Under the pieces are notes generated by a model. That model searched no databases, was not told the DNA's origin, and saw only the letters and a program-made list of their open reading frames with translations. From Streptococcus cristatus ATCC 51100 (lineage in GTDB: Bacteria; Bacillota; Bacilli; Lactobacillales; Streptococcaceae): 64,000 bases of DNA. Where the stretch lies: assembly GCF_011612585.1 (NCBI RefSeq), contig NZ_CP050133.1, forward strand, positions 310,001 through 374,000, read 5' to 3'. Positions 57,399 to 64,000 of the stretch are shown here, piece after piece; the first letter of the stretch is position 1; every line of letters begins with the position of its first letter. Position numbers and translations under genes: made by a program.

Positions 57399-58042
57399 TG
57401 CAAGTACTAGGAAGCTATCTGTTAGAAAAATATCAAACAGAAACGTTTGAACCGATCATTTATGATATCTATCATAATAAAAGAGAAGATAATTATTGCT
57501 TTTGCTTTGAAATCACTGAGGAAGCAGATCAGTATCCCTTAGAGGATTTATTGACCCAATATTCCTTGAATTGCACGGATTTATACGGTCAAGGAAGTCA
57601 GGTAAATGGTGCTTTGAAATACCTAATTGAGGTCGAAACCTTATCCAGTGATAAGGCGGATCTCATCAGTATTCTCAATCTTTCTACAATTTTAAATAAA
57701 GAGATTGTGAATTACGTAAAAGGAAAATATGAGTGCCTTGCTGAAAAGAGGTGTATGAGTTCCTTTTATATGGGAAATCAAAAAGTGGAAGTTCCTGTGC
57801 TTGCCTACCGAAGCGATGACTCTGGGATGGTTTCTTTCCAAAATAAATATCCAGAAGTACAATTAACAAATTTATTTTTAGAGGATAAAAAATATGATGT
57901 TGAGTGTTTAGATGGGGAATGGATTTGTATCGAATTACTTGATGGTAAGGCAAACTTGATTTTAACAGATTCACAAGATGAATATTTCCAATATATGTTT
58001 GATTTGAAAGGTTTTCAAGGTGTTAGTCCTGTTCTAGACTAA
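57398..58042 (+). CDS. Protein of unknown function coupled to rlmB
   Basis: This is a 214-residue soluble protein with no recognisable motif. It is acidic, with scattered Cys (YCFCFEI, LNCTDLY, KYECLAEKRCMSSF, VECLDGEW). There are no membrane segments or signal peptide. It begins on the rlmB stop (TAATG), so it is translated from the same message. Base composition is richer in A+T than rlmB and degV, which suggests it is an insert in an otherwise conserved order. Confidence 0.65.
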   Translation: MQVLGSYLLEKYQTETFEPIIYDIYHNKREDNYCFCFEITEEADQYPLEDLLTQYSLNCTDLYGQGSQVNGALKYLIEVETLSSDKADLISILNLSTILNKEIVNYVKGKYECLAEKRCMSSFYMGNQKVEVPVLAYRSDDSGMVSFQNKYPEVQLTNLFLEDKKYDVECLDGEWICIELLDGKANLILTDSQDEYFQYMFDLKGFQGVSPVLD

Positions 58043-58185
58043 CCGAGCGAAACTAGGTTTCCTAAGAAGCAAGCAATTTCCAATAGCTAGTCCCGATATG
58101 GTGGCAGGCAAAGCATCACTATTAACCCTCTTATGTCCATGGAGCAGCCTTCTCTGTGGCAACTAAAAAATGATGGAGAAAAAAG

Positions 58186-59049
58186 ATGACCTTTAAAATT
58201 TTAACGGATTCGACGGCAGACCTGCCAGAAAGCTGGACCCAAGAACATGATGTGCAGGTTCTGGGCTTGACCATTCAGCTGGACGGCCAAACCTACGAGA
58301 CTGTCGGGCCAGATAAGCTGACCAGTGAGCAGCTTTTAGCCAAGATGGAGTCCGGCAGCAAGCCGACTACCAGCCAGATCAATGTCGGCCAATTCGAAGA
58401 TGTTTTTCGCCAGTATGCTCAGGAGGGCACAGCGGTTCTCTATGTGGCTTTTGCTTCAGCCTTGTCTGGAACCTACCAAAGTGCAGTCATGGCGCGGGAG
58501 ATGGTCTTAGAGGATTATCCTGAGGCGATCATCACCATCCTTGATACCAAGGCAGCTTCGATGGGTGAAGGGCTCTTGGTGATGAAGGCTGTAGAAGCGA
58601 GAGTGGCAGGTCAAAGTCTGGAGCAGACGGCAGACTTGCTCCAAAGTCTAGTGCCTAGAGTCCAGACCTATTTCTTAGTAGATGACCTCAACCACCTCAT
58701 GCGGGGTGGCCGTATTTCTAAGGCAGCGGCTCTCATGGGAAGCTTGGTCAATATCAAGCCCATCATCGCAGTCACAGCTGACGGAAGTCTGGATTCGGTC
58801 GCTAAGGTGCGAGGCAAGAAGAAGGCGCAGGCCGAGGTGGTTCGGATGACCTTAGAGACGATTTCTGATCCACGGGTGGTGGTCGCCTATGCAGGTGAAA
58901 AAGAAGTCGCTGAAAATGTCAAGGAGCAGCTTTTGGCTTCTGGACAAATCACAGAAGTTCTTATCCTGCCTCTTGGTCCGGTTATTTCGACGCATACTGG
59001 GCCAGGTACCCTAGGACTCTTTAGCATTGGCAGTGAACTTTCAGACTAA
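58186..59049 (+). CDS. DegV-family fatty acid-binding protein
   Basis: This 287-residue protein starts FKILTDSTADLPESWTQEHD and has TSQINVGQFEDVF, ASALSGTYQSA and the late motif GGRISKAAALMGSLVNIKPI. DegV proteins (FakB) hold a fatty acid for the kinase FakA, which phosphorylates it for membrane lipid synthesis. The ribosome site is TGGAGAAAA. Which fatty acid it prefers cannot be read. Confidence 0.92.
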   Translation: MTFKILTDSTADLPESWTQEHDVQVLGLTIQLDGQTYETVGPDKLTSEQLLAKMESGSKPTTSQINVGQFEDVFRQYAQEGTAVLYVAFASALSGTYQSAVMAREMVLEDYPEAIITILDTKAASMGEGLLVMKAVEARVAGQSLEQTADLLQSLVPRVQTYFLVDDLNHLMRGGRISKAAALMGSLVNIKPIIAVTADGSLDSVAKVRGKKKAQAEVVRMTLETISDPRVVVAYAGEKEVAENVKEQLLASGQITEVLILPLGPVISTHTGPGTLGLFSIGSELSD

Positions 59050-59093
59050 ATAGAAATGAAATCGTTATTTTATAAATAATTGCATCAAATATA

Positions 59094-59123
59094 TTGACTT
59101 TTGGTTAGAAAATTTGGTATGAT
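59094..59123 (+). promoter_or_regulatory. Promoter of rplM-rpsI
   Basis: TTGACT (59094-59099), 18 bp, TATGAT (59118-59123) with TG in the extended position. It gives a leader of about 100 bases. Confidence 0.8.
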
Positions 59124-59134
59124 AGTAGGCGGTA

Positions 59135-59207
59135 TTGTTTACCCCATTTGTAAGGCCCCGGAACCTTTCAAATAACCCGCGGACCGGAACATCCGCCCTG
59201 TAAACAA
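59135..59207 (+). promoter_or_regulatory. L13 leader (autoregulatory ribosomal-protein leader)
   Basis: The outer helix TTGTTTAC / GTAAACAA encloses inner helices ATTTG / CAAAT and GCGGA / TCCGC. Position, size and closing helix match the L13 leader motif of Firmicutes, in which free L13 represses its own operon. Confidence 0.85.
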
Positions 59208-59232
59208 AAACGATATTCATATAGGAGAAATC

Positions 59233-59679
59233 ATGAACAAAACAACATACATGGCTAAGCCAGGTGAAGTTGAACGCAAATGGTATGTAGTAGATGCTAC
59301 TGATGTACCTCTTGGACGCCTTTCTGCAGTTGTAGCAAGCGTACTTCGTGGAAAAAACAAACCAACATTCACACCACACACTGATACAGGTGACTTCGTA
59401 ATCGTTATCAACGCTGAAAAAGTTAAATTGACTGGTAAAAAAGCAACTGATAAAGTTTACTACACTCACTCAATGTACCCAGGTGGTTTGAAGTCTATCA
59501 CTGCTGGTGAACTTCGCTCTAAGAACGCTGTTCGTTTGATCGAAAAATCAGTTAAAGGTATGCTTCCACACAATACTCTTGGCCGTGCTCAAGGTATGAA
59601 GTTGAAAGTATTTGTAGGCGCTGAGCACACTCACGCTGCACAACAACCAGAAGTTCTTGATATTTCAGGACTTATCTAA
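59233..59679 (+). CDS. rplM: 50S ribosomal protein L13
   Basis: This 148-residue protein has [40 protein letters not shown] and [20 protein letters not shown], all diagnostic of L13, an early assembly protein of the large subunit. Start ATG 59233 follows TAGGAGAA; a second ATG six codons later is less likely. It is followed by rpsI after 18 bases. Confidence 0.98.
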   Translation: MNKTTYMAKPGEVERKWYVVDATDVPLGRLSAVVASVLRGKNKPTFTPHTDTGDFVIVINAEKVKLTGKKATDKVYYTHSMYPGGLKSITAGELRSKNAVRLIEKSVKGMLPHNTLGRAQGMKLKVFVGAEHTHAAQQPEVLDISGLI

Positions 59680-59697
59680 GGAAAGGAACAATAAAGT

Positions 59698-60090
59698 ATG
59701 TCACAAGCACAATATGCAGGTACTGGACGTCGTAAAAACGCTGTTGCACGCGTTCGCCTTGTTCCAGGAACTGGTAAAATCACTGTAAACAAAAAAGATG
59801 TTGAAGAGTACATCCCACACGCTGACCTTCGTTTGGTTATCAACCAACCATTCGCAGTTACTTCAACTGTTGGTCAATATGACGTTTTCGTAAACGTTAA
59901 TGGTGGTGGCTACGCTGGTCAATCAGGCGCTATCCGTCACGGTATCGCTCGTGCCCTTCTTCAAGTAGACCCTGACTTCCGCGATTCATTGAAACGCGCA
60001 GGCCTTCTTACTCGTGATGCCCGTATGGTAGAACGTAAGAAGCCAGGTCTTAAGAAAGCACGTAAAGCTAGCCAGTTCTCAAAACGTTAA
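59698..60090 (+). CDS. rpsI: 30S ribosomal protein S9
   Basis: This 130-residue protein has [40 protein letters not shown] and the C-terminal [12 protein letters not shown], whose last Arg reaches the P-site tRNA. Normal length. The 3' end of rpsI is a known insertion point for integrative elements in streptococci. Confidence 0.98.
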   Translation: MSQAQYAGTGRRKNAVARVRLVPGTGKITVNKKDVEEYIPHADLRLVINQPFAVTSTVGQYDVFVNVNGGGYAGQSGAIRHGIARALLQVDPDFRDSLKRAGLLTRDARMVERKKPGLKKARKASQFSKR

Positions 60091-60115
60091 GAACCAGCTA
60101 CACTACAGGCTTTAC

Positions 60116-60150
60116 AACACTTCATGGTTCACACCATGGGGTGTTTTTTT
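60116..60150 (+). terminator. Terminator of rplM-rpsI
   Basis: AACAC...CATGG-ttcaca-CCATG...GTGTT with seven T. The loop contains the first of three TTCACACCA repeats. Confidence 0.85.
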
Positions 60151-60188
60151 GACGTTTTTTAACAAAATTCACACCACTTTTCACACCA
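60128..60188 (+). repeat. Three direct TTCACACCA repeats behind rpsI
   Basis: Copies lie at 60128-60136, 60168-60176 and 60180-60188. Short direct repeats next to a gene 3' end can be recombinase arm sites or remains of an attachment region. Confidence 0.55.
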
Positions 60189-60200
60189 AATTCAGGCTCT

Positions 60201-60737
60201 TTGTCAACTGTAGTGGGTTACCAAAAAGTCATACTCTGGAGAGGACAAGATTTGTTCTCTCCTTATAAACAATCGCTTCATTTTGAAAATCAGGAAAGCG
60301 TTGTTTACGGATCTAGTAAAGCAAATAATAGCCAAGAAGGCAATGCAATGTTTGGTGGCTTCTTCTTTATCGGTATCTTCCTATCCATTATCTTTATGGT
60401 CGGTACAGTATTAGTCATCTACTACAAACAAATCTCTGAAGGATATGAAGACCGCGAACGCTTTGTAATTTTGCAAAAGGTTGGTTTGGATCAAAAGCAG
60501 ATCAAGCAAACTATTAACAAGTAAATCTTGACCGTTTTCTTTCTTCCTGTAATCTTTGCCTTCCTCCATCTGGCCTTTGCTTATCATATGTTGAGCTTGA
60601 TTCTAAAGGTCATTGGAGTAGTCGATGCGACCATGATGTTGATTATAACCTTATCAATCTGTGGAATCTTTGCACTCCTCTATGCTTTAATCTTTATGAT
60701 TACTTCAAGAAGTTATCGTAAGATTGTTCAAATGTAA
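60201..60737 (+). pseudogene. C-terminal remnant of an FtsX/BceB-like ABC permease
   Basis: The frame holds the last membrane part of a large ABC permease: MFGGFFFIGIFLSIIFMVGT, YYKQISEGYEDRERFVILQK, then a TAA at 60522-60524, and in the same frame LTVFFLPVIFAFLHLAFAYH and a final span. The N-terminal two-thirds is missing and one stop interrupts the rest. No partner ATPase is nearby. It is a decayed antimicrobial-peptide-type exporter. Confidence 0.8.
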
Positions 60738-60795
60738 AAAATAATAATGCAATAGAGTGTCTAGAATATAAACATATAAAAATAAAGGAGATAAT

Positions 60796-61101
60796 ATGAA
60801 ATCTGAAAGTTATTTTGACGGAGGAATCCTAGATTATATTGGATACTCTATCTTAGTAGCCATAATTTGCGGGCTTACCTTGGGGATCGCAACACCTTGG
60901 GCGGTTTGTATGATGCAAAATTGGTAAACCAAACATACGTTAGTGGATGGTCAACGTCTATACTTTGACGGGACTGGAGTACAACTGTTCGGTAACTAGA
61001 TTAAGTGGTTTCTTCTAACCATCATCACGTTTTGAATCTATGGCTTCTGGTTAACTATCAAAATGGAGCAATGGATTGTGAAACATACTCATCACGCCTA
61101 A
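60796..61101 (+). pseudogene. Small membrane protein gene with three in-frame stops
   Basis: One frame of 101 codons runs from ATG 60796 (after AAAGGAG) to TAA 61101 with internal TAA (60925), TAG (60997) and TGA (61033). Pieces: MKSESYFDGGILDYIGYSIL, TLGIATPWAVCMMQNW, then TKHTLVDGQRLYFDGTGVQL, IKWFLLTIITF, IYGFWLTIKMEQWIVKHTHH. The pattern (YFDGxxxxY, W-K, F-G-I-Y-G-F-W) resembles DUF898-type membrane proteins. There are no frameshifts. The gap to the next gene otherwise holds a terminator and a weak promoter. Confidence 0.75.
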
Positions 61102-61108
61102 TCATGAA

Positions 61109-61144
61109 ACTACATCTTCTTTTATAGGAGATGCAGTCTTTTGT
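61109..61144 (+). terminator. Terminator after the small membrane-protein pseudogene
   Basis: ACTACATCT / AGATGCAGT (one G-T pair or mismatch) followed by CTTTTG. Confidence 0.65.
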
Positions 61145-61429
61145 TCTTAGAATAAGGAAACTGAAATTTTGTCTGTTCTCTATCTTGGAAAGGATATAAA
61201 AATCTTTTAAACTGATGGATTTCTTCAGGGAAAGACCATGAAATTTTTGATATAATATGGAGGATAGACTGATAGATACTTTTTTATTTGTCTAGTAAAA
61301 AGGGATATTTTTCAAAAGACTTACAGGTGAGAACTAAGAAAATTTAAATACATATGTAATGTTTGACAGAAAATCACTCTGCCCTCATCAATGGATAAAC
61401 AGAAATAAATCAAATAAAAGGAGTAACCA

Positions 61430-62479
61430 ATGACCAGAAACTATTCAACACGGGAATACCGTGAAAAATTATACGATGATCTTCATGTTAGATCGAGAGA
61501 TATAGCGATTTTGATGTGTGCAATTTTTATTGCCTCTATCGGACTAAATATGAATTCAACAGCTGTTATTATAGGGGCCATGTTAATTTCACCTCTCATG
61601 ACACCGATTGTTGGACTAGGATTAGGTTTAGCTATTTTTGACACTCGTTTAGTTAAGCAAGCTCTAGGGGTTTTACTTACTCAAGTATTGGTCAGTTTAC
61701 TTGTATCGACTCTGTATTTCTGGATTACTCCCTTATCTTATGCAAGTAGCGAGTTGATTGCACGAACTTCTCCAACGATTTGGGATGTCCTCATTGCTAT
61801 TGCCGGTGGGATTGCTGGTGTGATCGGTTCAAGGAAAAAAGAAGCAAACAATATTGTGCCAGGAGTAGCCATTGCTACAGCTCTGATGCCACCTATCTGC
61901 ACTGCCGGCTATGGTTTAGCTAATGGAAATGTACGATTTTTATTTGGTGCTCTCTATCTTTTCTTGATTAACTGTGTCTTTATAATGCTAGCCAACATTA
62001 TAGGAGCAAAAATTTTAATGAGAAAATCTCCCTTAACTTCATTCAAAGAGCTAAGCATTAAAATGAAAATTGGTTTGATATCTTTGATTGTATTATTGGT
62101 TGTTCCAGCCGGTTATTCGGCGGTTACTCTGACTATAGAACAAGCGCGAAAAGAAGGTGTCAAACAGTTTGTAGGAAAAGAGTTTGCCAATTATACGGTC
62201 ATCAATCAAGTCTACAAGTCAAGGGACAATGAATTGGTCTTGACAATTGTTGGTGACCCGATTTCAGAAGAAGAATTAGAAATAATTCACCAAAAACAAG
62301 CCTCTTACGGTATTCAATCTGTTCAATTGAAAGTCAATCAAGTCCATAATTCGACAAAATTAGATAGTGAAGCGACCAAGGAATTTTATGAAACCATTGA
62401 CAAGTATATCGATCAAAAACTCTCTGAAAAGGATTCGCAAAAAGATCTCGTAAAAGAAAATGAAGCAGACAAGGATTGA
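61430..62479 (+). CDS. DUF389 family membrane protein
   Basis: This 349-residue protein has six or seven membrane segments: IAILMCAIFIASIGLNMNST, AVIIGAMLISPLMTPIVGLG, then LLTQVLVSLLVSTLYFWI and others, and a soluble C-terminal tail from about residue 235. GAMLISPLMTPI and ATALMPPICTAG are the family signatures. Function is unknown. The ribosome site is AAAGGAG. It ends just before the acetyltransferase gene. Confidence 0.87.
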   Translation: MTRNYSTREYREKLYDDLHVRSRDIAILMCAIFIASIGLNMNSTAVIIGAMLISPLMTPIVGLGLGLAIFDTRLVKQALGVLLTQVLVSLLVSTLYFWITPLSYASSELIARTSPTIWDVLIAIAGGIAGVIGSRKKEANNIVPGVAIATALMPPICTAGYGLANGNVRFLFGALYLFLINCVFIMLANIIGAKILMRKSPLTSFKELSIKMKIGLISLIVLLVVPAGYSAVTLTIEQARKEGVKQFVGKEFANYTVINQVYKSRDNELVLTIVGDPISEEELEIIHQKQASYGIQSVQLKVNQVHNSTKLDSEATKEFYETIDKYIDQKLSEKDSQKDLVKENEADKD

Positions 62480-62484
62480 GGGCG

Positions 62485-63003
62485 ATGAACAGAATAGGTT
62501 TAGAGTTGCTGTCTGAAGAAAATAGTCTAGATGTCTATTCTTTTGAAAAAGAAAATCGGGAGTATTTTGAGCGAAATTTACCTCCCAGACCAGCTAACTA
62601 TTTTGATTTAGAAGCTTTTTATAAAATTATAGCGCAATTGTTAACGGAACAAACGAATCGTGATGTCTATATGCATCTTATTAGAGATTCGCAAGGCATG
62701 ATGGTCGGAAGAATCAATTTAAGTGTTTTAGGGAGTGATAGAAAAACAGCAGAACTTGGATATAGGATTGGAGAAAATGTTACTAATTTAGGCTATGCAA
62801 GCGAAGCGGTTAAACTCGTTTTAGACAAAGCATTTCATACTTATGGTTTAAATAGAATCATTGCGGGAGCGGCAACGGATAATCTTGCCTCTAAGAGAGT
62901 GCTTTTAAAAAATGGTTTCACCTTTAGTAGGATCATAGAAAATGACCTACAAATGAATAATGAGTGGGTTCATACAGCGGTATTTGAGATAATGAATCTA
63001 TAA
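62485..63003 (+). CDS. GNAT-family N-acetyltransferase (RimJ/RimL-like)
   Basis: This 172-residue protein has the GNAT core: VGRINLSVLGSDRKTAELGY, RIGENVTNLGYASEAVKLVL (acetyl-CoA loop region) and GLNRIIAGAATDNLASKRVL ending in KNGF. It resembles ribosomal-protein or small-molecule acetyltransferases; the substrate is unknown. I chose ATG 62485 after TTGAGGGCG. It is probably co-transcribed with the DUF389 gene. Confidence 0.85.
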   Translation: MNRIGLELLSEENSLDVYSFEKENREYFERNLPPRPANYFDLEAFYKIIAQLLTEQTNRDVYMHLIRDSQGMMVGRINLSVLGSDRKTAELGYRIGENVTNLGYASEAVKLVLDKAFHTYGLNRIIAGAATDNLASKRVLLKNGFTFSRIIENDLQMNNEWVHTAVFEIMNL

Positions 63004-63008
63004 CATCA

Positions 63009-63360
63009 TCATTTCCAGTTTAGTGACAGGAATGATGGAGTCGTTAATCTTTGCGGACATTCAAGAATTTTCTCTGGATCTCTTTTTTCTAAAAAGTCAA
63101 GAGTTTCCCGGAAATTTCTCTGAGTCATTTTTTGAGATTTATAAAAGCAATTTTCACGAATTGTTTGATTAGCGATATCAGCTGTAATTACATATGCTTT
63201 TGTTACCTGTTTATCACTATGAGTTAAGGCTCCAGAAACAGGCTGTAGTGAAACTCCAGCTTGTTTGGCTAACATGGCTTCTGTGTATCTCAGTTTATAA
63301 AAGGATCGTAGAAAAAGTCTCAGTTTGACATTCAGGGGATGCTTCTGATCTCTCCTGAAA
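63009..63360 (-). pseudogene. C-terminal remnant of a tyrosine recombinase
   Basis: Reading the minus strand from about 63350 gives KHPLNVKLRLFLRSFYKLRY, TEAMLAKQAGVSLQPVSGAL, then THSDKQVTKAYVITADIANQ. This is the second half of an integrase catalytic domain: L-R-Y/H-T, a G/THSD box and the Tyr nucleophile in KAYV. The N-terminal domains are missing and a stop closes the frame upstream. It is a remnant of a mobile element. Confidence 0.7.
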
Positions 63361-63383
63361 AGTCAGTGCCTTTGCAATATAGA

Positions 63384-63434
63384 AAAACACCCTCATCCAT
63401 AGTTCTGCTAAAAGCATAGGATAAGAGTGTTTTT
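63384..63434 (-). terminator. Terminator of the csbD gene
   Basis: AAAACACCCTCATCC pairs with GGATAAGAGTGTTTT (two mismatches), flanked by A on the left, which gives U in the minus-strand transcript. Confidence 0.7.
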
Positions 63435-63457
63435 TTATTAAGAACGAAAGACGATGA

Positions 63458-63661
63458 TTATTCTTCGTCTTTTTTGATAATGTTTTTAACGCCTGCGATA
63501 GCACCTTCAACAGCGCCTTTTGCGTCTTCAGCAACTTCTTTCACTTTTGAAGCTACTTTTTCAGCAGTTCCTTCTGCTTGAGTTTTTGTATCGCCAGTAA
63601 GTTTACCGAAGCCTTCTTTGAGAGAGCCCTTAGCTTGGTTGAATTTTTCTTCGATTGACAT
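63458..63661 (-). CDS. CsbD family stress protein
   Basis: This 67-residue protein starts [20 protein letters not shown] and contains [20 protein letters not shown], the CsbD-like pattern. It is small, highly charged and probably disordered or helical. CsbD proteins are induced by general stress in Bacillus. The ribosome site GGAGGAA lies in front of the start on the minus strand. Confidence 0.9.
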   Translation of the reverse strand: MSIEEKFNQAKGSLKEGFGKLTGDTKTQAEGTAEKVASKVKEVAEDAKGAVEGAIAGVKNIIKKDEE

Positions 63662-63797
63662 GGAAATTTCCTCCGTTTATTTAGTGTATTATCTAAGTTG
63701 GATGCGGTTTGATACTCATTCAAGCGAGATAATAGATATAAGTATAACCTCTTTACGAAGAAAAAGCAAATAACTGCTACGAAATGACAACTAATTT

Positions 63798-64000
63798 TTA
63801 ATAGGTCACCACATTAATTTCACCTTTGTCATACTCTGCAATGAAGATATCGGAGATATTTTCAAATCCTTCTTTTTGTAGTTCGGTCATTAACCACTCT
63901 TCTGACTTGCCGATAGTTTCTAAGATTTCAAGTTGGACAACTCCATCGGTAATGATTGGATATTTTGGATTTTCATCGCCAATTCTTACGATAATCAATT
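63798..64000 (-). CDS. DUF421 (YetF-like) membrane protein, C-terminal part
   Basis: The frame runs off the right edge of the window. The visible 66 codons read YPIITDGVVQLEILETIGKS, EEWLMTELQKEGFENISDIF, IAEYDKGEINVVTY, the soluble C-terminal domain of DUF421/YetF membrane proteins. The membrane part lies outside. The function of the family is not established. Confidence 0.78.
   Translation of the reverse strand, partial: LIIVRIGDENPKYPIITDGVVQLEILETIGKSEEWLMTELQKEGFENISDIFIAEYDKGEINVVTY

Noticed and set aside
63295..63534. 79-codon minus-strand frame
   Set aside because: It overlaps csbD, its terminator and the recombinase remnant in another frame, and shows no motif.

Overview
The window reads as chromosome of a low-GC Streptococcus of the mitis/sanguinis type. 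The evidence is a FabT-controlled type II fatty acid cluster (fabM to accA), a complete lower mevalonate pathway, pepX beside an aquaglyceroporin, the rpsF-ssb-rpsR and rplM-rpsI operons, codY-pncA, cppA and an Rgg-type regulator. The species cannot be fixed from sequence reading alone. No rRNA or tRNA gene was seen.

Layout. 1-2.7 kb: end of a purine operon (purN tail, a SUFU-domain gene, purH). 2.7-5.4 kb: an AT-rich island holding a two-gene AAA ATPase + RloB/TOPRIM-like cassette of the phage-defence kind (AbiL-like), followed by a second, synonymously diverged copy of the last 74 codons of purH. 5.4-15.5 kb: ybaB, a lipoprotein, pepX, a glycerol/water channel, cppA, a serine hydrolase, then mvaK1-mvaD-mvaK2-fni making isopentenyl diphosphate. 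15.6-18.4 kb: rpsF-ssb-rpsR with an IS1182-family insertion sequence directly behind the rpsR hairpin. 18.4-26.6 kb: DUF1129, corA, uvrA, usp, an aminotransferase, codY and pncA. 26.5-32 kb: a T-box riboswitch, an aspartyl-tRNA synthetase and gatCAB. This looks like an indirect tRNA-aminoacylation unit, and the T-box specifier (GAAC) can be read as Asn or, shifted by one base, Glu.

32-33.9 kb: two small paralogous membrane proteins and an EamA transporter. 33.9-46.2 kb: aspartate kinase (minus strand), then the fatty-acid cluster fabM, fabT, fabH, acpP, fabK, fabD, fabG, fabF, accB, fabZ, accC, accD, accA with four TTTGA-N3-TCAAA operators. 46.3-49.6 kb: an AhpD-like protein and a TetR-controlled ABC exporter whose ATPase has an amber stop in the Q-loop. 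49.5-54.5 kb: Nudix hydrolase, truA, a pyridoxine-kinase-like gene, an ECF S component, a UPF0340 protein, a triple-hairpin repeat and tig. 54.5-59 kb: an Rgg-like regulator opposite a small exported protein, a 42-bp tandem repeat array, rlmB, an unknown gene and degV.

59-64 kb: L13 leader, rplM and rpsI, followed by a decayed stretch with a truncated ABC permease, a small membrane-protein pseudogene with three in-frame stops, DUF389 and GNAT genes, a tyrosine-recombinase remnant, csbD and a partial DUF421 gene. Together with three TTCACACCA repeats just after rpsI, this looks like the site of an old integrated element.

The best candidates for follow-up are the defence cassette with its purH scar, the dual-codon T-box, a possible leaderless 40-residue ORF in front of gatC, and the 42-bp repeat array.
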